Source: Strigomonas culicis
Lineage: Eukaryota > Euglenozoa > Kinetoplastea > Trypanosomatida > Trypanosomatidae
Assembly: GCA_000482145.1 (NCBI GenBank)
Contig: AUXH01000513.1
Coordinates: forward strand, 1 to 13,950
DNA: 13,950 nt
Reading direction: 5' to 3'
Part shown: in pieces, positions 1 through 6,879 of the stretch
How the letters are laid out: each line of letters starts with the position of its first letter
Position numbering within the stretch: position 1 is the first letter of the stretch
Notes under the pieces: generated by a model
What the model saw: the letters and a program-made list of their open reading frames with translations, nothing else
Databases searched by the model: none
Told to the model about the DNA's origin: nothing
Position numbers and translations under genes: made by a program

Positions 1-60
<60 letters not shown>
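1..60. repeat. (CA)n microsatellite at left edge
   Basis: The first 60 bases are an uninterrupted (CA)30 run that continues off the left edge, so its full length is unknown. It lies just upstream of the polypyrimidine tract of the first gene, so it is intergenic or in the 3' UTR of an upstream gene. Such repeats are common in trypanosomatid intergenic DNA and are length-variable. Confidence 0.97.
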
Positions 61-62
<2 letters not shown>

Positions 63-93
63 TTTACATATTTGGCTTCAAAACACAAAGAGG

Positions 94-136
94 CTTTTCT
101 TTTCTCCTCTTTGTGTATATCGACGACGGCATGGAG
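94..136 (+). promoter_or_regulatory. Polypyrimidine tract and candidate trans-splice acceptor of the first gene
   Basis: A pure pyrimidine run of 19 bases (94-112) fits the tract that directs spliced-leader addition in trypanosomatids. The next AG downstream is at 135-136, inside the apparent first codons of the gene (ATG at 131), and the one after that is at 143-144. If the first AG is the acceptor, the ATG at 131 would be removed from the mature mRNA and the in-frame ATG at 206 would be used. The tract is clear; the exact acceptor is inferred. Confidence 0.5.
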
Positions 137-1030
137 TCGCTCAGTGACACGAGAGAGAGACTCACGACCTCGCCCACCTCGGGCGCTCGTCTCACTTCCG
201 CGCCGATGAGCGTCGCGAAGAGCGTTGACCACGCGTACGACTGGGTCTTCTCGCGCGCGCGGCGCGACTCGCGCGCGCTGCAGGACCAGGTGTGCCTGCT
301 CACGCCACGAGGGAGCCTGCTGACGACCGATGGCAAGGCTCCCCCGGGCGGGCTCTTCGCGGTCGCGCCGGGCCCCGCCCTGCACACGGTGGCGGAGGGG
401 GAGCTGCTCGCGTACCAGCTGCGCCAGCTGTCCAGCACGCAGGCGCAGCTCCTCCGCCTCGTGGACGCGCAGCAGGCGGAGGGGCAGCGCCTGGCGGTGG
501 CGCGGGACGGCCTCTGCCGCGCGGCGGCGGCGCTGCGGGACTACGAGCGGTGTGCGGCGGCGTGCCGCTCGCGGCGCGCGTCGGCCGCGTGGTTCGAGGA
601 GGTGGTTGTGCAGGCGTTCGCCGCGGGGCCGGGCCGCGGCGCCGCCTTCAGCACCTTTCTGGACTGGGACCTCTGCTACTGGCAGTGCGGTGGCGACGGC
701 AGCGACGCGGCGCCGTGGGCGGACTGGCGGCGGTTCCGCCGCGACGTGGTCTGCCGCTGGGGCTACTACGACTACCTGCGGGGGCTCGAGGGGGAGACGG
801 AGGGCGGCGCGCGGGCGGTGCAGCGTCACCCCGCACCGGCGCCCGATGCGGAGCGCTGCGAGTGGATTGAGGCGCGCACCGCGGACATGGCGGCGCAGCT
901 GGAGCTCTTCGTGGAGCTGCGAGCGTACATGAAGCGAGTCCTCGACGCGCGCTCGGATTCCGGTGTGGCGCTGTCGGTGCCAGCTCTGTTCGCGCTCTGT
1001 GAGAGCGCAACTAGCCCACTGGTGAAATGA
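131..1030 (+). CDS. Unrecognised helical protein, Ala/Arg-rich
   Basis: I do not recognise this 299-residue protein. The ATG at 131 is the first in-frame ATG of the open frame; a second in-frame ATG at 206 would give 274 residues and may be the true start, because the first AG after the upstream polypyrimidine tract lies at 135-136. The stretch after the second Met (Ser-Val-Ala-Lys-Ser-Val-Asp-His-Ala-Tyr-Asp-Trp) looks like a structured N-terminus, whereas the 25 residues before it are Ser/Thr-rich and low in information. Residues of about 95-160 are rich in Leu, Ala, Gln and Arg and probably form long helices or a coiled coil. From about residue 177 to 220 there is an unusual cluster of Trp, Tyr, Cys and acidic residues, followed by another helical stretch near the C-terminus. 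I see no signal peptide and no clear membrane segment. Third-position G/C bias is strong throughout, which supports coding. Nothing in its neighbours suggests a role. Confidence 0.85.
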   Translation: MESLSDTRERLTTSPTSGARLTSAPMSVAKSVDHAYDWVFSRARRDSRALQDQVCLLTPRGSLLTTDGKAPPGGLFAVAPGPALHTVAEGELLAYQLRQLSSTQAQLLRLVDAQQAEGQRLAVARDGLCRAAAALRDYERCAAACRSRRASAAWFEEVVVQAFAAGPGRGAAFSTFLDWDLCYWQCGGDGSDAAPWADWRRFRRDVVCRWGYYDYLRGLEGETEGGARAVQRHPAPAPDAERCEWIEARTADMAAQLELFVELRAYMKRVLDARSDSGVALSVPALFALCESATSPLVK

Positions 1031-1337
1031 TGTTACCAATGTACTTCAGTTCGTTTGTATAATAAGTACGATTTATCCTCCATTGAAGTGACGTGGGTTC
1101 TTTTGTTTAGTTCCTTTTCTTTTTCTGCTAGCATAAGTGTGCATACGATGCCATGAGCGTACTTGTACTCTCTTTCTCTCCTTTTCCACGATTCTCTCAC
1201 TCCCCTGTTAGCATTGTTTTCCTTTTTGTTTGTTTGTTTCTCTCGACTTCTCTACCAACCCTTGCCCGCACGCCGTGTGACAAGTGCACCCCCCCCCTCC
1301 CCCCCCCGCCTTCCAGCCTTAGCACCTCTCTGCCACC
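1031..1337 (+). other. Intergenic region: 3' UTR of first gene and 5' processing region of UTP18
   Basis: This gap has no convincing gene. Its left part is AT-rich, as expected for a 3' UTR. From about 1153 it becomes strongly pyrimidine-rich on the + strand, with several possible acceptor AGs at 1210-1211, 1283-1284, 1315-1316 and 1321-1322. There is no ATG between 1211 and the UTP18 start, so any of these acceptors would leave that start as the first AUG. It also holds a long interrupted C tract, listed separately. Confidence 0.75.
1289..1307 (+). repeat. C-tract: nine C, one T, nine C
   Basis: Two runs of nine cytosines are separated by a single T, about 30 bases before the UTP18 start codon and just before AGs at 1315-1316 and 1321-1322. 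It is part of the polypyrimidine tract of this gene but is almost pure C, unlike the T-rich or CT-rich tracts of the other genes. The complementary strand carries two long G runs. Confidence 0.9.
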
Positions 1338-2705
1338 ATGTCCAGCCGGAAGCGCGCCTGGGTCGACGACGAGGACGAGAAGGCGCAGCAGCAGCTCGCG
1401 CCGTTCCACAAGAGTAGCCACGCCAAGCCGCAGTGGGCCGTCACGGATGCCCAGCGCGCGGAGGACGCGCAGCACGCGCCGGCGGAGGACCGCAGCGACG
1501 ACGATGCCATGGACCCGGGCGAGGCGCTGCTGCAGCAGGCGCAGCAGAAGAACAAGCGCTTCCGTAGCGAGGACCTGCAGACGCTGCTGTCGCGGAGCGA
1601 GCCGCTGGTGGAGCGCCGCAGTGACAAGCAGCGCAGCGTCGTGCCCACCGTGCTGTCCGTGCTGCCGCTGCCGCACGACGCGGCCAAGACGATCCACTGG
1701 CACCGCAACGGCCAGCTCGTCATTGTGAGCGGCGACCACCACGTGTATACCTTCTACGCCTCCGGGCAGTTCGTCGAGCTGCTGTCGAAGGTGGACGTGC
1801 GGCAGCGCCTGGAGCACACGGCGCTGACGGGGGACGGCGAGGAGGTGGTGCTCGTCCATCACGAGACGTACGTGCCGTCGCTGCTGAACCTCTCGACGGA
1901 GCAGGTAACGCGCCTCAGCTTCCTCGACTTCCGCGACACCGCCGTCCACCGCAACAACCGCCGCGACCATAGCAAGAAGGACTTCTACATCCAGGCGGTC
2001 GTCACCGCGTACGACGCGCCGTCGCAGCCGGGCGGCCTGGCGGCGGGCAGTCGGCTCATCGCGGCCGCGGCGGGCTCCTCCGTCATGGTCGGCTCGCTCG
2101 CCAGCGGCAGCATCACGCACAAGATCGCGAGTGAGGCCCCAGTGACCGCGCTGAGCTTCTCGGGGCCGCACGAGCTGACCGTCGCCGCGGGCGCGAAGCT
2201 CTCGGTGTACGATGTGCGCAAGACGGCCAAGTGCGTGCGCAGCTTTGTGGACGAGGGCGCGCTCAGTGTGACCGCCTTCGCGACGAGCGAGGCCGGCACC
2301 GCCGTCGGCTCCACGAGCGGCATTGTGAACTACTACACCAAGGGGATGTCGAGCGAGGTGTACCGCGACCTGTGGGCCGCGCCCGCCACCGCGGCGGCCG
2401 GTGCCGCGCCGGCCGCCTCGGCCTTCAACGCGACGCCGAAGCCGCACCGCGCGTACAAGAACATGACGACCGCCATCCACACCGTGTGCTTTGGCCGCAA
2501 CAGCCACCAGGACGTCGTGCTGGCCTTCAGCACGAAGGGACAGAAGAGCGGCTTCCGTCTCGCCGTGCTGCCGGAAGGCAACGTGCTGCCGTCTTTCCCG
2601 GCGGTGAAGCATCACCACGACTTTATCCAGTCGCTGTGCATTGCACCCACCGTACCGGTGCTGTCCGTCGGCGAGAAGCGCAAGGTGACGAACTACGCGC
2701 TGTAA
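1338..2705 (+). CDS. UTP18: U3 snoRNP / SSU processome protein UTP18 (WD40)
   Basis: The 455-residue product matches UTP18, a WD40 beta-propeller subunit of the nucleolar small-subunit processome that takes part in 18S pre-rRNA cleavage with U3 snoRNA. The N-terminus carries the family's basic-then-acidic start (Arg-Ala-Trp-Val-Asp-Asp-Glu-Asp near residues 6-13). WD40 strands run from about residue 113 to the end. The clearest signatures are Val-Tyr-Asp-Val-Arg at 290-294, Ser-Phe-Val-Asp-Glu-Gly at 302-307 and Gly-Ser-Thr-Ser-Gly-Ile-Val-Asn-Tyr-Tyr at 324-333, closely resembling the human protein. The C-terminus ends in the expected last blade. It is shorter than human or yeast UTP18 (about 550-600 residues), mainly in the N-terminal extension, and has an Ala-rich insertion near residues 350-370. 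The ATG at 1338 is the first after the probable splice acceptors and sits in a GCCACC context. The family call is confident; function in this organism is inferred. Confidence 0.92.
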   Translation: MSSRKRAWVDDEDEKAQQQLAPFHKSSHAKPQWAVTDAQRAEDAQHAPAEDRSDDDAMDPGEALLQQAQQKNKRFRSEDLQTLLSRSEPLVERRSDKQRSVVPTVLSVLPLPHDAAKTIHWHRNGQLVIVSGDHHVYTFYASGQFVELLSKVDVRQRLEHTALTGDGEEVVLVHHETYVPSLLNLSTEQVTRLSFLDFRDTAVHRNNRRDHSKKDFYIQAVVTAYDAPSQPGGLAAGSRLIAAAAGSSVMVGSLASGSITHKIASEAPVTALSFSGPHELTVAAGAKLSVYDVRKTAKCVRSFVDEGALSVTAFATSEAGTAVGSTSGIVNYYTKGMSSEVYRDLWAAPATAAAGAAPAASAFNATPKPHRAYKNMTTAIHTVCFGRNSHQDVVLAFSTKGQKSGFRLAVLPEGNVLPSFPAVKHHHDFIQSLCIAPTVPVLSVGEKRKVTNYAL

Positions 2706-3131
2706 CGAGGCAAGTTCGAGGGGTATAAGGTGTGCGCCTCCGGAGGAGCGGAAAGAGACATGACCAACATGGTTTTTTTTTTCTAATGATTTGTATGCGT
2801 TTAATAACTGACTAAGGATGATATCTGTATCCAATAACTAAAAAAAGGAAACATAAACATACTACGAAAAGGGAAATGAACAGGGGTCGTGTGGAGAGTG
2901 TTTTCAACCCCTCTCGAGGTCATGACTAGTGTGGACTCTAGCTCTCAATTTCTCTTCTATAAATGCGTTTTCTTCTACTTCTTGCATCTCTCGACAGCTA
3001 TAGATATAATCGCCACCGATACGTTCGGCTGTGCATACACTTCTTATAGATTTAATCAAAGTCATTAGTACCCCTCCCCTAAATAGATAAGCATCTATAT
3101 CTATATTTGTGATTGTTTGTTTGCTGTTCGG
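2706..3131 (+). other. Intergenic region between UTP18 and the PHD-finger gene
   Basis: This 426-base AT-rich gap contains no gene that I can support. It holds a T run near 2771-2782, a short A run near 2840-2847, and scattered pyrimidine stretches. The probable acceptor for the next gene is one of the AGs at 3085-3086 or 3090-3091, just after the CT-rich stretch 3071-3080. No ATG occurs between there and 3132. The rest is presumed 3' UTR of UTP18. I looked for tRNA-like or snoRNA-like structures and saw none. Confidence 0.7.
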
Positions 3132-5651
3132 ATGGCCTCTCACGCGCCGCTGCCCCCGCCCATACTCAAGCGGAACACCGTGGGTGTGGTGCAGAGCAAA
3201 ATCAGCCACGAGACGGCAATCCCCGTGTGCGAGGTGGACAGCATCGAGGCCTACGCCGCGAAGAACGGGAAGCTGTATGAGATCATTGAGGGGAGACATC
3301 CGTTTGACAACCCGTGGGTCCCGCCCGCCCTCGCGCCGCAGCGGACCGCGTCCACGCAGTCCTCCGCGCGCCGCTCCACGCAGGGCGAGTCGGAGGAGCG
3401 CGCGGCCAGCACCGCAGCGACCAAGACGAAGGCGGCCACGCACCCCAAAAGCCAGCGCGCCGCGCGCACACAGTCGCCGCCCGTCTCCACCAACGCCTCC
3501 GGGAATAGGGAGGACTCTCTCCTGACGGTGGCAACCGGGACCCCGGCCCCGGCGGAGCCGTACGGCGGCGAGGAGGAAGAGCACGAGTTCATTTCGCAGG
3601 TGACGGCGTCGCCGCTGCGGCACTCGATACGGCTGCCGGTGCGGCCCGGCTTTGCCGCGTCGGTGCTGCGCCGGCAGGAGCCGTACCAGCTCGTCACGTC
3701 CAAGTCGCTGGAGACGCACATCCGCTACCAGCTCGACGACGAGGACTACGAGTGGTGCCTGCAGACGAACCAAGACCGCGCGCGGCTGCAGCGGCGGGAG
3801 CGCGGCGGCGCGCCCGAGGCGGGGGAGGAGGAGGAGGACGAGGCGGAGCTGCACAAGGGCAAGATCGAGCCCTACCTGCTGCAGCAGGCCTTCTCCTTCC
3901 TGGAGTGGGCCTACGTGTCGTACCTGCTCAAGGCGGTCAACCGCCCGCCCAAGGCCGCGGCGCCCGGCGCCGACCGCCCGCGCGCGGCGTCGGGGCCGGA
4001 AGCGGCCGCGCCCGTCAAGGAGCGGCCGCACGGCCTGCACGCGGCGTGCTGTGTGTGCTCGCAGTCCGTGAACACGGCGCTGCCGCGGCACCCCAACGCG
4101 AAGGCGGCCGGGACCGGCGCGCTGCCGCTCACCGACGTGTACCTGACGCGCCACGGGCTGACCTGCGAGGGCTGCGGGCTCAGCGCGCACTACCGCTGCT
4201 GGGGGCTCACGGACGCGTGGTACCAGAAGGACGCGGGGGGCACCGGCGGCGCCGCCGCGTGGGTGTGCGATGTGTGCTGCGCGAACCGCCTCCACAGCAG
4301 CTTCACGCTCACCCGCACGCGGGTGATCCGCTGCGCCTTCTGCGGCCTGCACGGCGGCGGCCCGCGCTTCCGCTACTTCCCGCCGAGCCAGCGGCCGGCG
4401 ACGGACGCGCTCGTCGGGAGCCCGACGGGCCCCGCCTCGCCGGGCGTCGAGCAGTGGTGCCACCTCTGCTGCGCGCTCGCGCTGCCGGAGCTTGCCGTGA
4501 CCTACCCGCGCACCACGCGGCTCGCGAGCGGGGAGATCGACATGAACCAGCGACCCTACGTCACGCACGTCGCCGCGGCGGCCGCCGGTGGGGCGGGGCC
4601 GCAGGGCCGGCGCTTCTTCCAAAAGCAGAAGTACGTGCACATGTGCACCTTCTGCCAGAACACCTCGGCGCCGTCGCTGCGCTGCGCGCACCCGAACTGC
4701 TTCGCGCACATCCACCCCCTCTGCGCGACGCAGGCGCACACGTTCGAGCTCTTCACGACGCCGGTGGAGGACGCGCCGCCGCCGCCCGACGGCGGCGGGA
4801 AGCGGCCGAGGGTGGACGACCCGGAGCGGTCGACGACGTCGCCGGCAGACCACTACGCCATCCTCATGTGGGCGCGCGCCGTCCCCTACTGCGAGAAGCA
4901 CTTTGGCGCCTCGCTGAATCAGTCGTCGCTCAGCTCGCAGGTGCTGCACGAGCTGGCGGAGAAGGAGGCGCTGAAGCTCGACCTCACCGGCATCATGCAC
5001 CAGGCGACGGAGACGCGCCGCCAGCAGCACCACGGCGACGGCAGCCCGCCCTCGCCCTTCCTCAAGGCCCACGCGCTGCGCAAAAAGACCGCGCCGGTGG
5101 TGCCGGTCGTGAAGCGCGGTCGCGGGCGGCCGCCGGTGCACGTGAGTCTTCAGCGCACCGCCGAGCGCGAGCTCTTCCAGCGCATCCAGCAGTACTGGCT
5201 GCACCGCCGCCGCGCGCGCTACCAGGAGGGCCTGCAGTGGATGCAGGAGATCAACGAGACGAAGGTGCGTCCGGTCGTGAGCGCGGCGCTGCGGCCGGAG
5301 CTCATCAAGGTCGCGCTGAACAAGGTGCGCATGTCGTACTTCATCTCACTCGTCCCCGAGTGGCAGCAGCTCCTCGTGCTGTACGCGGAGGGCGAGCTGC
5401 CGCTGCCCGACGACGAGTACAACGACGCATCCCCCACGTCGCCGTACGGCTCCTACCGTCGCGGCAACGCGACCACGCGGCGGTCGGGCAACAACGAGCA
5501 GCTGCTGGAGCGCATGCAGCTCGCGTCGGAGCAGCTCGACGTGATCGAGTCCTTGTGCGAGAACCTGAGGCGGGGGTGCAAGCTGCGCACCCAGCAGGTG
5601 GAGCTGGAGCTGCAGTACCTGGCGCTGGCGCACTCCATCTCGGATGATTAA
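3132..5651 (+). CDS. PHD / zinc-knuckle / extended-PHD chromatin protein with EPL1-like motif and AT-hook
   Basis: The 839-residue protein has the zinc-finger layout of BRPF/JADE-type subunits of MYST histone acetyltransferase complexes. Residues 199-208 (Tyr-Gln-Leu-Asp-Asp-Glu-Asp-Tyr-Glu-Trp) resemble the acidic motif that precedes the fingers in EPL1, BRPF and JADE proteins. A first PHD finger spans about 306-383 (Cys306/309, Cys345/348, His353/Cys356, Cys379/382). A zinc knuckle follows (Cys401/404 and Cys443 or Cys446/447). A second, extended PHD spans about 505-590 (Cys505/508, Cys518/523, His528/Cys531, Cys587/His590). An AT-hook core Lys-Arg-Gly-Arg-Gly-Arg-Pro-Pro lies at 661-668, and the C-terminal 150 residues look helical. 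In known families this module reads the unmodified histone H3 tail and DNA. Residues 60-150 are disordered and low in complexity. I see no bromodomain or PWWP, so it is closer to JADE in outline. The ATG at 3132 is the first after the candidate acceptors. The domain call is strong; membership of an acetyltransferase complex is inferred. Confidence 0.9.
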   Translation: MASHAPLPPPILKRNTVGVVQSKISHETAIPVCEVDSIEAYAAKNGKLYEIIEGRHPFDNPWVPPALAPQRTASTQSSARRSTQGESEERAASTAATKTKAATHPKSQRAARTQSPPVSTNASGNREDSLLTVATGTPAPAEPYGGEEEEHEFISQVTASPLRHSIRLPVRPGFAASVLRRQEPYQLVTSKSLETHIRYQLDDEDYEWCLQTNQDRARLQRRERGGAPEAGEEEEDEAELHKGKIEPYLLQQAFSFLEWAYVSYLLKAVNRPPKAAAPGADRPRAASGPEAAAPVKERPHGLHAACCVCSQSVNTALPRHPNAKAAGTGALPLTDVYLTRHGLTCEGCGLSAHYRCWGLTDAWYQKDAGGTGGAAAWVCDVCCANRLHSSFTLTRTRVIRCAFCGLHGGGPRFRYFPPSQRPATDALVGSPTGPASPGVEQWCHLCCALALPELAVTYPRTTRLASGEIDMNQRPYVTHVAAAAAGGAGPQGRRFFQKQKYVHMCTFCQNTSAPSLRCAHPNCFAHIHPLCATQAHTFELFTTPVEDAPPPPDGGGKRPRVDDPERSTTSPADHYAILMWARAVPYCEKHFGASLNQSSLSSQVLHELAEKEALKLDLTGIMHQATETRRQQHHGDGSPPSPFLKAHALRKKTAPVVPVVKRGRGRPPVHVSLQRTAERELFQRIQQYWLHRRRARYQEGLQWMQEINETKVRPVVSAALRPELIKVALNKVRMSYFISLVPEWQQLLVLYAEGELPLPDDEYNDASPTSPYGSYRRGNATTRRSGNNEQLLERMQLASEQLDVIESLCENLRRGCKLRTQQVELELQYLALAHSISDD

Positions 5652-5758
5652 GACCGTGACGGATGCGTGCGTACACGCCTATTATGTTCTTCTCTTGGTA
5701 ATAAAACACTAAAGAGCTTTGCTGCACTCTGTTGTTTACATGATGAATCGTGGTCTCA

Positions 5759-5760
<2 letters not shown>

Positions 5761-5803
<43 letters not shown>
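5761..5803. repeat. (AC)n microsatellite in the 3' UTR of the PHD gene
   Basis: An uninterrupted AC repeat of 43 bases lies about 110 bases after the stop codon of the PHD-finger gene. The surrounding 290-base gap (5652-5941) is AT-rich and contains no gene that I can support. Confidence 0.97.
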
Positions 5804-5805
<2 letters not shown>

Positions 5806-5889
5806 CATATCTAGGCGCACACAACTACATATATATGCTCGCATTCATATGTAGAAGAGGGAATTCTATTGTTCATTTGATACTCTCTG

Positions 5890-5922
5890 TCTTTCTTCTT
5901 CTCTCCTTCTCCTTTATTTTAG
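5890..5922 (+). promoter_or_regulatory. Polypyrimidine tract and AG trans-splice acceptor of the TMEM17-like gene
   Basis: A run of 26 pure pyrimidines (5890-5915) is followed by the first AG at 5921-5922, only 19 bases before the ATG at 5942. This is a textbook trypanosomatid acceptor arrangement and supports that start. Further AGs at 5934-5935 and 5938-5939 could serve as minor alternatives and would leave the start intact. Confidence 0.8.
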
Positions 5923-5941
5923 TTTTATTGCGCAGCTAGTC

Positions 5942-6469
5942 ATGCGCGTGCGCACGTACCACCGACACAACACGCAGCGCTCGAGCACGCTCTTGGCGCT
6001 GCTGCTGTGCGTCCACCCGTTCATCTCCTTCGTCCTCACGACGCCCGTCCTTTTTGTCTTTCTGTCCCGGAGATGGAGCCTTGCGGCCACGACCCGCGGC
6101 ACAGACGCCTGGATGCTGGCGCTGAGCCTCGTGTGGCTGGTCGCGGAGATTGCGCGATTGATCCTCGGTGTCTCGGCGAATAAAAAGATGCGCATGGCGC
6201 AGATGATTTCATTCGTCTGCCTCACCGTCTGTCCACAGATGGTCGCTTTCTGGATCTTCTATAGCATGTGGCCGGACCGCAACCCGCTCGAGTACAGTCT
6301 CTGTGTTGTGCACCAGATACTACTCTTGGCGGAGCTGCTCTTGTCCGTGCGGCTGCTGTGGCGCCTGGGCAGGAACAACACGATTGACTTTTACGTCTAC
6401 CTGGGCCAGCACAACGCCAGCGTCAACCGCTACACCGTACCCAATGGGTACCTCCCACCTGTATATTGA
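5942..6469 (+). CDS. TMEM17/TMEM216-family transition-zone membrane protein
   Basis: This 175-residue protein has four hydrophobic segments, at about 17-41, 56-76, 86-108 and 118-141, with short polar ends. The second segment ends in Glu69, Arg72, Leu, Gly76 and Asn80, matching the Glu-x-x-Arg-Leu-x-Leu-Gly-x-x-x-Asn pattern of TMEM17/TMEM216 proteins. Pro-Leu-Glu follows the third segment, and an Arg-Leu-x-Arg stretch with Phe-Tyr follows the fourth, also as in the family. Length is typical (TMEM216 about 145, TMEM17 about 198 residues). In other eukaryotes these are MKS-module proteins of the ciliary transition zone, gating membrane protein entry into the cilium; here the site would be the base of the flagellum. 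The first ATG after the acceptor is used. The family call rests on topology and a few motif residues, so another small four-pass protein remains possible. Confidence 0.75.
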   Translation: MRVRTYHRHNTQRSSTLLALLLCVHPFISFVLTTPVLFVFLSRRWSLAATTRGTDAWMLALSLVWLVAEIARLILGVSANKKMRMAQMISFVCLTVCPQMVAFWIFYSMWPDRNPLEYSLCVVHQILLLAELLLSVRLLWRLGRNNTIDFYVYLGQHNASVNRYTVPNGYLPPVY

Positions 6470-6778
6470 GCGCTACATACATATAGAGCGAAAGTGCGTC
6501 ATCAGGCGTTGTTTAAGAGCGTGTAAATGAGACAGCTACTAGTTTATACAGCGCTTATTAGATCTCGTCCATACAACATAGACTCTTCCCTACATTATAA
6601 TCTAGAACACGCTTCTCGCCTTCTATGCGAGAGAGAGTGTGTGTGTATACACTTACAAGAACAACAACAGCGACAAGAAAGAGCATCTGTGTTGACATAC
6701 TAGGGTACAAACTCGAAGAGGCAACATCAACCATGCGGAATAATGATCTCTCTTTTGAAAGCGCACATCACTGGACTG

Positions 6779-6821
6779 TTCTTTCTCTCTCTCTCTCTCT
6801 CTCTCTCAAAACACGTAGCAG
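6779..6821 (+). promoter_or_regulatory. CT-repeat polypyrimidine tract and AG acceptor of the syntaxin gene
   Basis: Twenty-nine continuous pyrimidines (6779-6807), mostly a (CT)n repeat, are followed by AGs at 6817-6818 and 6820-6821. No ATG lies between these and the ATG at 6880, so that ATG would be the first in the mature mRNA. The microsatellite itself appears to serve as the splice signal, so its length could affect processing. Confidence 0.75.
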
Positions 6822-6837
6822 GACACGGCCCATACCG

Positions 6838-6853
6838 TATATATATATATATA
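6838..6853. repeat. (TA)8 repeat in the presumed 5' UTR of the syntaxin gene
   Basis: Sixteen bases of alternating T and A lie between the acceptor AGs and the start codon at 6880, so they would be in the mature 5' UTR. It resembles a TATA box only by chance; trypanosomatid protein genes are not known to use one. Confidence 0.9.
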
Positions 6854-6879
6854 GTAGCATAGGCTCTGGAAAGTGTAGA

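Larger units (their letters stand above)
6470..6879 (+). other. Intergenic region between the TMEM17-like and syntaxin genes
   Basis: This 410-base gap is presumed 3' UTR of the membrane-protein gene followed by the 5' processing region of the syntaxin gene. It is AT-rich, with a GA/GT-rich patch near 6627-6650, the CT repeat and the TA repeat listed separately. The frame of the syntaxin gene happens to be open back to 6625, but that part has unbiased codons, simple repeats and lies before the splice signals, so I do not count it as coding. Confidence 0.75.

Noticed and set aside
113..130. A GTG start giving six extra residues to the first gene
   Set aside because: Non-ATG starts are not expected in a trypanosomatid nuclear gene, and these bases are leader-like.
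1153..1728. A 191-codon + strand frame starting in the pyrimidine-rich region before UTP18
   Set aside because: It begins in the processing region and then runs out of frame through UTP18; the product is Ser/Pro/Arg low complexity.
1197..2834. A 545-codon open frame on the minus strand opposite UTP18
   Set aside because: It mirrors UTP18 coding and extends into simple-sequence intergenic DNA; no recognisable protein features.
3117..3131. A TTG start giving five extra residues to the PHD-finger gene
   Set aside because: Non-ATG start; the ATG at 3132 is the first after the acceptor candidates.
2706..3131. Possible tRNA or snoRNA in an AT-rich gap
   Set aside because: No tRNA boxes or paired arms and no convincing C/D or H/ACA boxes were seen by eye; the T run alone is not enough.
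2904..5204. A 766-codon open frame on the minus strand opposite the PHD gene
   Set aside because: The + strand frame has all the zinc ligands and the right codon bias. The antisense frame is a by-product of GC-rich third positions, and its product is a low-complexity Arg/Ala/Val-rich string with no domain.
3752..5647. A 631-codon + strand frame overlapping the PHD gene
   Set aside because: A frame-shifted shadow with Ala/Arg/Gly low complexity; the overlapping frame contains the zinc fingers.
5667..5939. A 90-codon frame across the AC repeat after the PHD gene
   Set aside because: Most of it is translated microsatellite and UTR, with no coding bias.
6838..6853. TATA-like sequence as a polymerase II promoter
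   Set aside because: It is a plain TA repeat inside the presumed 5' UTR, and trypanosomatid protein genes are transcribed polycistronically without TATA boxes.
6625..6879. An 85-codon N-terminal extension of the syntaxin frame with in-frame ATGs at 6625 and 6733
   Set aside because: It would translate the CT and TA repeats, lies upstream of the probable acceptor AGs at 6817-6821, and lacks coding codon bias.
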